From: Methanosarcina sp. UBA5
GTDB lineage: Archaea > Halobacteriota > Methanosarcinia > Methanosarcinales > Methanosarcinaceae
DNA: 64,000 nt
Assembly (NCBI RefSeq): GCF_002505485.1
Contig: NZ_DAVG01000096.1
Span: 17,586 to 81,585 of the forward strand
Direction of reading: 5' to 3'
The first letter of the stretch is position 1; each line of letters opens with the position of its first letter. The notes beneath the pieces are model-generated. The model searched no databases and had not been told where the DNA came from. It worked only from the letters and a program-made list of their open reading frames with translations. Of this stretch, positions 26,914-35,553 are shown piece after piece. The translations under genes and the position numbers were made by a program.

Positions 26914-27330
26914 ATGAAATCATTCGCATTAGTCCGGGCAGACGACTCGGATAAAGTAAAAATAGCCTTACATGATCTAGAACGATACGGACACATTCAA
27001 TTTTCAGCTACTCCGAAATGCATAGAACCAAACTATGCTGATGAACTTCTTGTTAGTGTAATGGGCGTATCCCTCAAGTCAAAATGTAATTCTGCAGCAC
27101 TGGTGGAGTTGAATAATCATGCAGGGGCGGCGATTAGTAGACTGAAGAAAATTCATCCTCCTGCTCATATAATCATCATCAGTCCAAGACATAAAATGTT
27201 TGAAGAGCTGGCTGGCAAGTTTCCAAAGTATCCGGAATTTGACCGAACATTCAACCATCAGAAAAGTCCACAAAGTATGGAAATGATTCAGGAGAAAGCA
27301 GACCCTTCCAATCCCATGCATAAAGAATAA
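26914..27330 (+). CDS. DUF356 family protein
   Basis: 138 residues, a family largely confined to methanogens. SFALVRADDSDKVKIALHDL, ERYGHIQF and IEPNYADELL near the N terminus match its consensus as I know it, and AHIIIISPRHKMFEELAGKF follows about 90 residues in. It looks like a small cytosolic alpha/beta protein; its role is not known. GGTGGTG at about 26900 is the ribosome binding site. The last 25 residues are polar and probably disordered. Confidence 0.8.
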   Translation: MKSFALVRADDSDKVKIALHDLERYGHIQFSATPKCIEPNYADELLVSVMGVSLKSKCNSAALVELNNHAGAAISRLKKIHPPAHIIIISPRHKMFEELAGKFPKYPEFDRTFNHQKSPQSMEMIQEKADPSNPMHKE

Positions 27331-27447
27331 AAATAACTCCGTCAATTGTTAATGTTAACTTTAATATTTAGTTCAATAGTGATTATATATTAATTTTAAT
27401 ATTAATTTTTGGATTCCATCTTTAATTTTCATTTTTAAGATTTAGAT

Positions 27448-27879
27448 TTATTGGAAATCCTGCTTTGAGCAGGAGCCAGTTTTCAATCTCAGCTTGGAAA
27501 CATAAGTGTACAGGCTTTCTACATCTTTAATTTCCTTCTGAGAGATGAGCCGAAGTTTGTTTCGGATTTCAAGTTCGGGTTTCAAACCAAAACTTTGAAA
27601 ATATCCTGAAAGCTTTATAGCCAGCATGTCACCTCTTCTGTCCCAATCGGTTAATATAACTACTTCGCTACCGAGCCGGGCAATTCTCTCAGAGAAATTA
27701 AAAAGAGATTGTCGGGTTGCAAGTTCGAAATTGCCTTTAATTCCAAGCCTTTTCAGTGAGAGAACATCTCTTTTTCCTTCAACAATGATAATTGCTCCCC
27801 TTCCTGAATATTCGGAGAGTTCCGAAAGCAGTTCCTCAATTCTTTCAAGCCTTTTTCTGTAAATATCAAGATCAGCCAC
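27448..27879 (-). CDS. Toprim-domain protein (UPF0292)
   Basis: 143 residues. GAIIIVEGKRDVLSLKRLGI (Toprim Glu) and VVILTDWDRRGDMLAIKL (DxD-type) form a compact Toprim domain like those in small primase/nuclease-like proteins. An N-terminal helix (DIYRKRLERIEELLSEL) precedes it. The biochemical role is unknown; Toprim domains catalyse phosphodiester transfer, so nucleic-acid processing is likely. It runs alongside the DUF167 gene upstream on the same strand. Confidence 0.85.
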   Translation of the reverse strand: MADLDIYRKRLERIEELLSELSEYSGRGAIIIVEGKRDVLSLKRLGIKGNFELATRQSLFNFSERIARLGSEVVILTDWDRRGDMLAIKLSGYFQSFGLKPELEIRNKLRLISQKEIKDVESLYTYVSKLRLKTGSCSKQDFQ

Positions 27880-28014
27880 GTTTTTTGCAACCTTTTTATT
27901 AATTAAAACTTTAAGAGAACTGTAGTTTACTTATTAGGCGGTTTACTTGTTAGGAGCTAAGTAAGTTACTCTTAAAATTTGGTTATTTTTAAATGTAGTT
28001 TTTTAATTTTTGGT

Positions 28015-28332
28015 TTATCTTTTTAAATGCGCTCCAAAAATTGAAACTGCCTGTTGATATGAAACTCCTTTTAACAATAAAGACTTCTTACTGCTTGTTG
28101 CCCCACTGTTTATAAGAATATCCAAACTGCTAATTGCGAAGAGTTCAGCAAGGCATTCTACCAGCTGTTCGTTTGCCTTTCCCTTCTGGGCATTTTTGGT
28201 TAATTTTACTTCAATTCGCTTGCGCCACTCGTTATAACCGCTCGGAACCGAAATCGACCTGGAGCCGGGAGTAACCTCTATATCAACAATTACACCAGAT
28301 CCCACATCTGTTATTGCCTCTTCGAAGGACAT
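28015..28332 (-). CDS. DUF167/UPF0235 (YggU-like) protein
   Basis: 105 residues. VDIEVTPGSRSISVPSGYNE, IEVKLTKNAQKGKANEQLVE and a C-terminal half with INSGATSSKKSLLL match the YggU fold, in which KANxxL and SSxKxL-type motifs are conserved. Role unknown. It starts about 135 bases upstream of the Toprim gene on the same strand and may be co-transcribed. Confidence 0.88.
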   Translation of the reverse strand: MSFEEAITDVGSGVIVDIEVTPGSRSISVPSGYNEWRKRIEVKLTKNAQKGKANEQLVECLAELFAISSLDILINSGATSSKKSLLLKGVSYQQAVSIFGAHLKR

Positions 28333-28527
28333 ATCATCTTTTACCTTTCTGGAGGGATTCTATAAATCAATAACGGATTGATTCATTAAAGTAAAGGAAT
28401 AATCGGAAACAATGTGAGAATAGGATTAAAAATATCAAATAAATAAAATGTCAAATAAATAAAATGTCAAACTAGATTCAAACAAAATTTAAACTTATTA
28501 TTCAAAGAAAATATAGATAAGAGTTTT

Positions 28528-28653
28528 TTAAAAGACGAAAAAAATAGTGCTGTAGCCCTGGCGCACTAACTCCGAAAGTTCATCCTCTGGTTTTCCGCAG
28601 TCACTTTCAGTTACCCTCGTGCCGGGCAGTGTCACACTATCGATGTACCGCAT
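28528..28653 (-). CDS. Possible small protein, 41 residues, perhaps frameshifted
   Basis: In a GC-richer island, an ATG at 28653 opens 41 codons with coding-like content (YIDSVTLPGTRVTESDCGKP, then EDELSELVRQGYSTI) and a TAA at 28528-28530. There is no ribosome binding site before it. Just upstream an overlapping frame from ATG 28690 encodes MENPDCECTDNPNAV and stops at 28637. One base removed near 28655 would join them into about 53 residues. No family recognised; it could instead be a small RNA or a remnant. Confidence 0.25.
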   Translation of the reverse strand: MRYIDSVTLPGTRVTESDCGKPEDELSELVRQGYSTIFFVF

Positions 28654-28690
28654 TGGGGTTGTCTGTACACTCACAGTCAGGATTTTCCAT

Positions 28691-29074
28691 TACCTCATGC
28701 AAGGACCTATACAATGCGACGAAGTTACATTATATACACAATAATATATAAAAATGTCGGCGAACCATGGATTTACTACATTGCAGATCTTAAGGAGACA
28801 CTTATATTAAAAACCGATTTTTCTCAAGAGAAATTATTTAGATTACAGGGACGATATAAGAACCGGAAAATGCGGAGAGATGACCTGAAGAATACATGTG
28901 ACACATGTGACGAAAAAATATTGGAAAAGTCGACTTTTATATCCCCTGAGCTAAAGATCCAGGAGTTTTATGCTTGTAATATAAAAAATCTGAAGAAAAA
29001 CTTATATATTATGTATATGTTTGCTCTTCCACGATTAAGCACAGGTGCTTAATGAGTAGCTGAGGTGCGTATAT
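28691..29074. other. Leader of the amidohydrolase gene; doubtful 112-codon frame
   Basis: An open frame at 28714-29052 starts with ATG but has no ribosome binding site, is rich in Tyr, Ile and Lys codons as expected from AT-rich DNA, and matches nothing known. I do not call it. A TATA-like ACTTATATATTATG lies at about 28998-29012, suitable for the amidohydrolase start at 29075. Confidence 0.4.
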
Positions 29075-30184
29075 ATGTACGGCACTGAACAGATAATTTC
29101 CGGGACAATTATTGCAGGCTCCGAGCTGGAACCTATTGAGGGGTACATCTGCATAAAGAAAGGAATAATTACGGAGATTGGGGAAGAGCGTACATCCTCT
29201 ACGAACATAATTGCTCCCTGTTTTGTCAATGCACATACTCACCTTGGAGACTCGGTATTCAAAGACCCTCCTCTGGGAAGAGTTTCCGGATTTCGAATTC
29301 AAAGAGACCTGGATGCTCTTGTAAAGCCTCCTGACGGGTTAAAGCATAAGATTTTAAGAGAAACGCCATACAAAACCCTGATTGAGAGCATGAGAAAGTC
29401 CTTGCTGGACATGATAGAAACAGGAACCTGTGCTTTTGCGGATTTCAGGGAAGGGGGTGTTGTAGGGGTAGCAGCCCTGAATAAAGCTCTCGAAGGACTT
29501 AAACTTCATTCCATGATACTGGGTAGACCTGCAGAGCCTGAATTGCCGCTTCAGGTTGTACTGGCTGAAGTAAGAAGAATTCTTCTATATTCTACCGGAC
29601 TTGGAATGAGTGGGGCAAATGACCTTGATCTCGAACTATTGGAGAATATTGGTACCTGCACACGGCAGCATAGAAAATTCTTTGCAATCCATGCAGGAGA
29701 GAAAGATACGAGCGACATAGAAAAAGCATTGTCACTTGAGCCGGATCTCCTGATTCATTTGACAAATGCCACAAAAAGAGATCTTGAAGACGTGGCCGAC
29801 GCAAAGATTCCGGTTGTTGTCTGTCCCAGGTCTAACCTTATTACAGGAGCCGGAATTGCACCTGTTGCCGAGATGCTGGAAGCTGGGATAAGAGTAGCTG
29901 CAGGAACGGATAATGTAATGTTAAATTCTGTAAATATGTTTGCTGAAATGGAATTTATGTCTAAGATTTTCTCTATTGATGATAGGCAAGTATTTAAAAT
30001 TTGCACACTTAATGGTTCTTTTGTAATGGGATCTGATTCTACGGGTTCGATACAAAAGGGGAATAAAGCTAATTTCATGATCCTGAATGGAAGTTCCAAC
30101 AATCTTGCAGGGATAAAGAACCCCATAAGTGGAATCACAAGGCGGGCAAGACCCGATGACATATTATCAGTACTTCATTCGTAA
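29075..30184 (+). CDS. Amidohydrolase-family protein (cytosine deaminase / chlorohydrolase-like)
   Basis: 369 residues. The metal-binding HxH appears in APCFVNAHTHLGDSVF near residue 50. FAIHAGEKD gives the third His, LLIHLTNATKRDLED the fourth and VAAGTDNVMLNS the final Asp, so the active site is complete. A TIM-barrel enzyme with a C-terminal composite strand set (GSIQKGNKANFMIL). It probably hydrolyses or deaminates a ring compound. The substrate is not readable; it is shorter than the S-adenosylhomocysteine deaminases of methanogens (about 420). UspA begins 21 bases downstream. Confidence 0.85.
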   Translation: MYGTEQIISGTIIAGSELEPIEGYICIKKGIITEIGEERTSSTNIIAPCFVNAHTHLGDSVFKDPPLGRVSGFRIQRDLDALVKPPDGLKHKILRETPYKTLIESMRKSLLDMIETGTCAFADFREGGVVGVAALNKALEGLKLHSMILGRPAEPELPLQVVLAEVRRILLYSTGLGMSGANDLDLELLENIGTCTRQHRKFFAIHAGEKDTSDIEKALSLEPDLLIHLTNATKRDLEDVADAKIPVVVCPRSNLITGAGIAPVAEMLEAGIRVAAGTDNVMLNSVNMFAEMEFMSKIFSIDDRQVFKICTLNGSFVMGSDSTGSIQKGNKANFMILNGSSNNLAGIKNPISGITRRARPDDILSVLHS

Positions 30185-30205
30185 AGCAAATGGAGAACAA
30201 ATATA

Positions 30206-30655
30206 ATGAGCGAATTTTACCGGAATATAGTGATTGCAACAGACGGATCCGAGAATAGCCTTAGGGCTATTTCTTACGGAATTGAGATTGCAAAACTCAG
30301 CGGGGCCACGGTTCATGCTCTCTACGTAATAGATATAACTTCTTTTTCTTCGATACCTATGGATGCAGGATGGGAAGCAATGTATGATACCCTAAGAGAT
30401 GAGGGGGAAAAAGCGATATCCATGGTAAAGGAACGCGGAAAGGTCTCAGGGGTTGAGGTAAGAGAAGTACTGTTGGAAGGTCACCCGAGTAATGAAATCA
30501 TAGATTTTGCAGAAAATAATAATGCTGACCTGATAGTTGTGGGCACCCTCGGAAAAAGCGGGCTCGACAGGTTTCTGATGGGAAGCGTTGCAGAGAAAGT
30601 AGTAAGAGGCTCAAAAGTCCCGGTCCTGGTCGTCCGGAGTGAGAAACAAGATTAA
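30206..30655 (+). CDS. Universal stress protein UspA family
   Basis: 149 residues, one USP domain. NIVIATDGSENSLRAISYGI at the N terminus, VEVREVLLEGHPSNEIIDFA, and the ATP-binding GTLGKSGLDRFLMGSVAEK block near residue 112 are all present. Such proteins bind ATP or related nucleotides and modulate stress responses. It follows the amidohydrolase by 21 bases and precedes a CBS protein by about 86, a probable three-gene unit. Confidence 0.92.
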   Translation: MSEFYRNIVIATDGSENSLRAISYGIEIAKLSGATVHALYVIDITSFSSIPMDAGWEAMYDTLRDEGEKAISMVKERGKVSGVEVREVLLEGHPSNEIIDFAENNNADLIVVGTLGKSGLDRFLMGSVAEKVVRGSKVPVLVVRSEKQD

Positions 30656-30741
30656 GACTTTCTGCCAACTGGAAGCCTTTTGAGAAAATAGACATCGGGG
30701 AAAGAAAACCAGGATTTAAAATATACAAAGGTGTAGATTAA

Positions 30742-31596
30742 ATGCCAAAGAACATCTTCATTGAAGATATCATGGTAAGGGATGTAGCAAACGCAACCCT
30801 TCCAGGTTCAAGGGACGAAGTTCTTAAAATTCTTAAGAACAAACACATTTCAGGAGTTCCGGTACTTAAAGACTCTAAAGTTGTGGGAGTTGTAACACGG
30901 ACAAACCTTTTACAAAACCCTGAAGAAGAACAACTGGCTCTTCTTATGACACGGGATCCAATAACCATATCCTCTGGATCGGATCTGCAGACTGCAGCAC
31001 GCTTACTTTTGGAACACCACATTAGAAGGCTTCCGGTGGTAGATGACGGGAAACTTGTAGGGCTTGTTACCGTAGCAGACATCATAGGCACAATTGCAGA
31101 CATGAACATCGATATCCCGATAAAGGACTATGTAGAAAAGGAAGTAGTAGCTATTTACAATGAAACACCTCTGCCCGTTGCTGCCAGGATTATGGAGCTT
31201 GCAGGTGTTAAGGCTGTCCCGGTACTTGATTCAAACCTGGAGCTCGTAGGAATAATCTCGGATCGTGACGTTATTGCTGCCAGCATAATTGAAGACAGTG
31301 TAGAGATGTCAGATATGTCTGCGGGTCAGGACGACGACGCCTGGACCTGGGAATCAATGCGAGACACCATGAGCATTTACTACAGCGTCTCAAGGATTAA
31401 GGTACCCAACCTGATCGGAAGCGATATAATGATCAAGGAACCAATCACAGCTACGTACATTACATCTGTCAGCGACTGTGCGCGAAAAATGAAGCGGAAC
31501 AGAATCGACCAGGTTCCGATCATCAATTCAAACCGAAAACTCCAGGGACTTTTGAGAGATCATGATCTCCTGAAGCCTCTGATAGAAATTGAATGA
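30742..31596 (+). CDS. Four-CBS-domain protein
   Basis: 284 residues built of four CBS motifs in two Bateman pairs: about 5-60 (ISGVPVLKDSKVVGVVTRTN), 65-120 (IRRLPVVDDGKLVGLVTVAD), 128-185 (VKAVPVLDSNLELVGIISDR) and 225-280 (IDQVPIINSNRKLQGLLRDH). There is no other domain. CBS pairs bind adenine nucleotides and report energy status to partners. AAAGGTG upstream is the ribosome binding site. Adjacent UspA fits a nucleotide-sensing stress role; the partner enzyme is unknown. Confidence 0.92.
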   Translation: MPKNIFIEDIMVRDVANATLPGSRDEVLKILKNKHISGVPVLKDSKVVGVVTRTNLLQNPEEEQLALLMTRDPITISSGSDLQTAARLLLEHHIRRLPVVDDGKLVGLVTVADIIGTIADMNIDIPIKDYVEKEVVAIYNETPLPVAARIMELAGVKAVPVLDSNLELVGIISDRDVIAASIIEDSVEMSDMSAGQDDDAWTWESMRDTMSIYYSVSRIKVPNLIGSDIMIKEPITATYITSVSDCARKMKRNRIDQVPIINSNRKLQGLLRDHDLLKPLIEIE

Positions 31597-31624
31597 AATT
31601 AGGATTAAATCTCGCTTTTAAAAT

Positions 31625-31641
31625 CGTTAAACCCTTTAACG
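31625..31641. repeat. Short perfect hairpin after the CBS gene
   Basis: CGTTAAA-CCC-TTTAACG is a perfect 7-bp stem with 3-base loop, 29 bases after the CBS stop and about 110 before the next gene. It may mark the transcript end, or be an operator for the downstream reductase gene. Confidence 0.35.
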
Positions 31642-31751
31642 TGAGGCGAAGAAGAATAAGGCTATTTAATACCTGTTCAAGAATTTTTCAAGAAAGGAGG
31701 CATTTTCCCTAGAGACGCCTCCAAAAACTACTTTTTTCAGGAGCTAGAAAA

Positions 31752-32450
31752 ATGGACAGACCTTTTGTTTTTATTAATTCTGCTATGTCAGCCGACGGCA
31801 AACTCTCAACAAAGGAAAGGAAACAGGTCAGAATCTCCGGAAAACTTGATTTTAAAAGGGTCGACGAACTCCGAGCCCAAGCAGATGCAGTTATGGTAGG
31901 AATAGGAACTATTCTTTCGGACGACCCGAGCTTAACCGTAAAGTCTCCAAAGAGACGGGAAGCCAGGAAAGCCGCCGGAAAAAATGAAAACCCAGTAAGG
32001 ATTATTGTGGACAGTTCAGCAAGAACTCCGCTTGATGCCGATATTTTCAAAAAAGGGGAAGGACTCAGGATAATTGCTGTTTCAACTTCTGCACCTGCTG
32101 AAAAGATAGAAAAACTGGAAGAAAAAGCTCTTGTTATCAAGACAGGGACTGAGAAAGTCGACCTTCAGGAGCTTGTAAGAAGATTAAAGGAAATTGACAT
32201 AAATACAATTATGGTCGAAGGAGGGGCGACCCTCAACTGGGGAATGCTCTCTGCAGGCCTTGTTGACGAAATTTACACCTTCGTAGGAAATCTTATTATA
32301 GGCGGCGCTACAGCCCCAACTTTCACTGACGGAGAAGGATTTTCAGAAGCCGAACTCCTGGGGCTTGAACTATTTTCTGCTGAAAAAATTGAAGAAGGAA
32401 TACTCCTTAAGTGGAAGGTCAAAGGAAAAATAAATCAGGTTGTTTCCTAA
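31752..32450 (+). CDS. 2,5-diamino-6-ribosylamino-pyrimidinone 5'-phosphate reductase
   Basis: 232 residues, the RibD C-terminal/RIB7 fold as a stand-alone archaeal enzyme (called ArfC in methanogens). PFVFINSAMSADGKLSTKER, ADAVMVGIGTILSDDPSLTV and INTIMVEGGATLNWGMLSAG are family blocks. It reduces the ribosyl side chain to ribityl with NAD(P)H in riboflavin, and so F420, synthesis. The first enzymes of the route are not in this window. No deaminase domain is fused, as usual in archaea. Confidence 0.93.
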   Translation: MDRPFVFINSAMSADGKLSTKERKQVRISGKLDFKRVDELRAQADAVMVGIGTILSDDPSLTVKSPKRREARKAAGKNENPVRIIVDSSARTPLDADIFKKGEGLRIIAVSTSAPAEKIEKLEEKALVIKTGTEKVDLQELVRRLKEIDINTIMVEGGATLNWGMLSAGLVDEIYTFVGNLIIGGATAPTFTDGEGFSEAELLGLELFSAEKIEEGILLKWKVKGKINQVVS

Positions 32451-32615
32451 TTTTTTGCCCCTCATAACTTTTCTAATATCTACTTAATATTTATTTTGTT
32501 TAAACTTTACTTTCATTAATTTAAACCTTACCTCATCAAATAACGAAGAATTTATATGAAATTTGGCAAACTCTACATTTTATCATTTTTAGTATCGGCC
32601 GCTGCGGTAAAAAAA

Positions 32616-33063
32616 TCAATCACCGCCACTAAAACTGATAACAAGCTCACAAACATTGTCCCCACAGGTCCCTCTTTTAGTATATGTATTCTTTGAAAAA
32701 GGCAGTATACCTTCAATCAACCCCGCTTCATAATTATCTATGGATAAACAGGTTCGAGCATTCCATTTATTTAAACGCCCTCCCCAGCGGCATTTCCTGG
32801 CATGAATTACTATTTTGTTAGTATCTTTCTGTATTATTTTACTTTTGATTCCAAAAATTCGGTGCATTGCAGCAACACATATGCACATCCTTCTAGATCT
32901 CTTTTTAAATCCAGCATATTTAGAATTTTGGTTGATTGCCCAAGTCCAATGTTATACATAATCTCATTTAAGTTGCTTACACCGCCTTTTCCATATTTCT
33001 CCTGCGTCATTTCCAGAATGTCCGCATATATTATCCCAATCTCACTTACGGATTTTTTTCCAT
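32616..33063 (-). pseudogene. ATC-hydrolase-like protein, two frameshifts
   Basis: Read on the minus strand from ATG 33061-33063, an A-run frameshift leads into a long coding frame (IGIIYADILEMTQEKYGKGG, then LGQSTKILNMLDLKRDLEGC). A second shift near 32885 leads into AMHRIFGIKSKIIQK, VIHARKCRWGGRLNKW and RGTCGDNVCELVISFSGGD. Joined, this is about 150 residues. The CRW block and the terminal GDxxCELxI resemble L-2-amino-thiazoline-4-carboxylate hydrolase-like proteins; that name is tentative. One more A in the first run (7 As) would restore that part. Confidence 0.6.
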
Positions 33064-33669
33064 CTCAAAGAATATGGGATTTTATCCCATACAATCAGTC
33101 TCTTCAATAGGAAACTTTTAAAAGACATGCTACTCCTCTTAGTTTGGAATCTGAATTTTCCAGAATGAATACAAATAATTCTTGAGGCAGTCTGATTAGA
33201 TCGTTTCAACCAGCATCCAGCAGGTCAATATCAGATTTTGATAATTGACAATGATTGTTGGTTTTGAAAATATTGTGTAATTTATTCTAGGTTGAAAATA
33301 TAATATAACAAATGTAATATAGCCCAGATCTCACATAACGCAGATCTCACGACATATAAGAATGAACACTTTCTTCAAGAATATTTAGCTTAAGGATAAT
33401 GTGTTTTTCAGCAAAAACGCTATCTTTATCGTTTAAAATATAGGGAAAACGAGTTATCTTCCAAAAGTAGATCTCAAATTCTTTTTTCACGTAGATAGTT
33501 GTTTGAGTTTCTAATATTCCTGACTTTTGTTTGTTTTACTTATCCTTTGCTTAATTTTAATCCACCAAAGCTAGGTCTTTATTTCCCTATAGGAGTTTTA
33601 TATGATCAAATAAATAAAAAGAGAAATTCCAATATTTAATCGGGTTGCTAGTTAAATTCTACTGCTCTG
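33064..33669. other. Gene-free AT-rich gap
   Basis: About 600 bases between the start of the frameshifted gene and the 3' end of the YkgJ-type gene. It has no frame with coding character and no RNA gene I recognise. AGCCCAGATCTCACATAACG and CAGATCTCACGACATATAAG near 33320-33360 contain a short direct repeat (CAGATCTCACRA). Otherwise nothing seen. Confidence 0.4.
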
Positions 33670-34410
33670 TTAATCGGCATATGGTTTAAGATTATATTTT
33701 TCAAACCCGCCCTTAGAATATACAAAGACTTCAAGTTCGCACTTGCCTTTAAGAAATTCCCGTATTCTGCGATCATATACGCTTTGAACGTGTTTCAGCC
33801 CGTTTTTTTGGAAGTGGACTTCCACAGCTTCAAAAAACCCGATAATCTGTTTCAGGTAAGCCTCTTCATAAGCCCGGGTTTCCTGCGCAATTGCTTCACA
33901 CTCGGAATTTTCAAGTTGGGAATAATAGCTTCCATGCTCGTTTAAGCCGCTTATCTGACGCCAATCCACCTTACCTGAGTCGTCCGCTTCCCGATGGAGC
34001 ATATAAGGATAGACCCTGCAGATTGAAGGACGCTTATCATAAATTCTGCAGCGCTTATTCTTAAGGAAAACACAGGAGCCATCAGGCTTTGTTTTCAGAG
34101 CATAGCCTGAGACATAAAACCTGCCCTTCTGGTCGCAAAACTCAGGATAAGGAGCAGGAGTGAGGGAGGCAGGATCTATCTGCTTTAGAACGGCCAGGTC
34201 GGTATCAAGCAGGAAAACATGGTCGTTAAATTCTTTAGTGCAGCAGCGGGCACAGAGTTCACACCTGAACCCCAGTTCTTTAATAATGCCTACAAACTCA
34301 GAGTCCGGAAATTTCTTTACGCCCGCAAGTTCTTCTCGTACGCCTGCAAGCCTTGCTTCAATGTTATCTTTTTTTACGCTAATCACCTTTTTAAGAAAAG
34401 AATCTTGCAA
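33670..34410 (-). CDS. YkgJ-family Cys-cluster protein
   Basis: 246 residues. The metal-binding pattern is present: FRCELCARCCTKEF (CxxCxxCC) near residue 50, then CVFLKNKRCRIYDKRPSICR with two further Cys followed by VYPYML. Such proteins bind zinc or an Fe-S cluster; function is mostly unknown, though some are linked to oxidation of proteins or cofactors. The N-terminal helix and C-terminal 90 residues are longer than the minimal domain. It appears monocistronic. Confidence 0.85.
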   Translation of the reverse strand: MQDSFLKKVISVKKDNIEARLAGVREELAGVKKFPDSEFVGIIKELGFRCELCARCCTKEFNDHVFLLDTDLAVLKQIDPASLTPAPYPEFCDQKGRFYVSGYALKTKPDGSCVFLKNKRCRIYDKRPSICRVYPYMLHREADDSGKVDWRQISGLNEHGSYYSQLENSECEAIAQETRAYEEAYLKQIIGFFEAVEVHFQKNGLKHVQSVYDRRIREFLKGKCELEVFVYSKGGFEKYNLKPYAD

Positions 34411-34737
34411 GTCTACCTTATTTTAATTCCATGTCCGCAACATTTAATTACTAGCATTTCTCTTTATGATAAACCAAGGTTTGATGACATTTATAATTTC
34501 GCACTTTCAGGCTTCAAGGAATATTGGATATTCTTCAAGTAGATTCGAGAATTATCGATTTTAACACTATCGAACCAGGAATACCTGTATAAATACCTGT
34601 TTATTGAGACCCTGCCGAGGAAAAAAATCCGCGGCAACCGGCAGTGTCCAGCAATAAGCAAAGCCCTGGATATATTATGTAATAAACTACAAATAAACTC
34701 AAATGAAATTAAGATTAAAATTTAAAGAGGAATGATA
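34411..34737. other. Leader region upstream of the DUF5350 gene
   Basis: Contains a GC-rich island at 34612-34644 where CTGCCG (34612-34617) and CGGCAG (34639-34644) could pair around a poly-A loop, followed by an AT-rich stretch. AAAGAGG at 34724-34730 is the ribosome binding site of the small gene. The promoter of the minus-strand YkgJ gene must also lie here. Confidence 0.35.
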
Positions 34738-34911
34738 ATGGGCAAAACCGGTAGCATTGATTGGGTAAAAGTAAAAGGCAGAAAAGGCAGAGTAATCAAG
34801 GTCCAGAGGTCACAGGCTCAAAAAGCACACCCAGGACCTGCACAGCGCTTCACTTCTTCAGGTCATAAGAGGCGCTTCATCAGAAGATCTGCAAAAGCCC
34901 TTGTGAAGTAA
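34738..34911 (+). CDS. DUF5350-type small basic protein
   Basis: 57 residues, too short for most gene finders. MGKTGSIDWVKVKGRKGRVI and KAHPGPAQRFTSSGHKRRF, rich in Lys and Arg, fit the methanogen DUF5350 family as I remember it. AGAGG seven bases before the ATG gives a firm start. The composition is that of a ribosome- or RNA-binding protein; S30e was considered because of size and charge, but it lacks S30e motifs. Function unknown. Confidence 0.75.
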   Translation: MGKTGSIDWVKVKGRKGRVIKVQRSQAQKAHPGPAQRFTSSGHKRRFIRRSAKALVK

Positions 34912-35073
34912 CTTTAAGGGCTTTTTAATTTAACTTTTTTTGAATTTACTTTTTTAACTTAACTTTTATGAGTTTTCTTTTGAAATCTTCATTTTTGTAA
35001 AGCAGCTTTTTAGAGGACTTATATTGTGCTTACTCTGGAATTCAATCAGTCATAAGTCAGTGCAATTTTAAGC

Positions 35074-35424
35074 TCACAAGCCCAGGGCCAAGTATGCAAT
35101 GCTTACCCCTGCGAGGCAGAGTGCAACGTTAAGAAATATATTCAGGAAAAAGGAGAGATTTTGCCCTTCTTCAAGCAATTTGAAAGTTTCATATGCGAAG
35201 GTAGAAAACGTGGTAAAGGAACCTAAAATTCCTATATTTACGAAATAGACCATTGATTTGGGCTCAAAAGAAAAAATGAGAGGAGCAAGCACAATAGTTC
35301 CTAGTAGGTTCACTGTAAGCGTGCCTGCAGGGATATTCTTAATCCTGGGAACCTGGCTTAAAACCATATATCTACGGCATGCTCCAATAAAGCCGCCCGT
35401 GCCTATCAAAAAGAATTTTCCCAT
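35074..35424 (-). CDS. crcB: Fluoride ion transporter CrcB/Fluc
   Basis: 116 residues, four membrane helices. FFLIGTGGFIGACRRYMVL, AGTLTVNLLGTIVLAPL and ILGSFTTFSTFAYETFKLL are the family signatures; the last holds the Phe box and Thr of the fluoride pore. Fluc channels are dual-topology dimers that expel fluoride. Many archaea carry two crcB genes in tandem; only one is visible here. Upstream of the start I saw no fluoride riboswitch. moeA lies 130 bases upstream on the same strand. Confidence 0.9.
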   Translation of the reverse strand: MGKFFLIGTGGFIGACRRYMVLSQVPRIKNIPAGTLTVNLLGTIVLAPLIFSFEPKSMVYFVNIGILGSFTTFSTFAYETFKLLEEGQNLSFFLNIFLNVALCLAGVSIAYLALGL

Positions 35425-35553
35425 GTATGGAAAGGAGAACGTCTCTTTATTCCTCCCTGCCTGAAAGGGCTTTTATCTTACTTCGGCCCATAAACACGCC
35501 GGCCAGGGTAAGAAATTGATTAGCACTAATATTTCTAGGAGAGCGCAGGGATA

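Noticed and set aside
28714..29052. 112-codon plus-strand frame before the amidohydrolase
   Set aside because: No ribosome binding site, AT-driven residue use, no family resemblance, and it covers the likely promoter of the next gene.
34738..34911. Ribosomal protein S30e
   Set aside because: Size and charge fit, but the sequence resembles methanogen DUF5350 and lacks S30e motifs.
35425..35553. Fluoride riboswitch before crcB
   Set aside because: The conserved GGNGATGG...CTCCT core could not be found on the minus strand.
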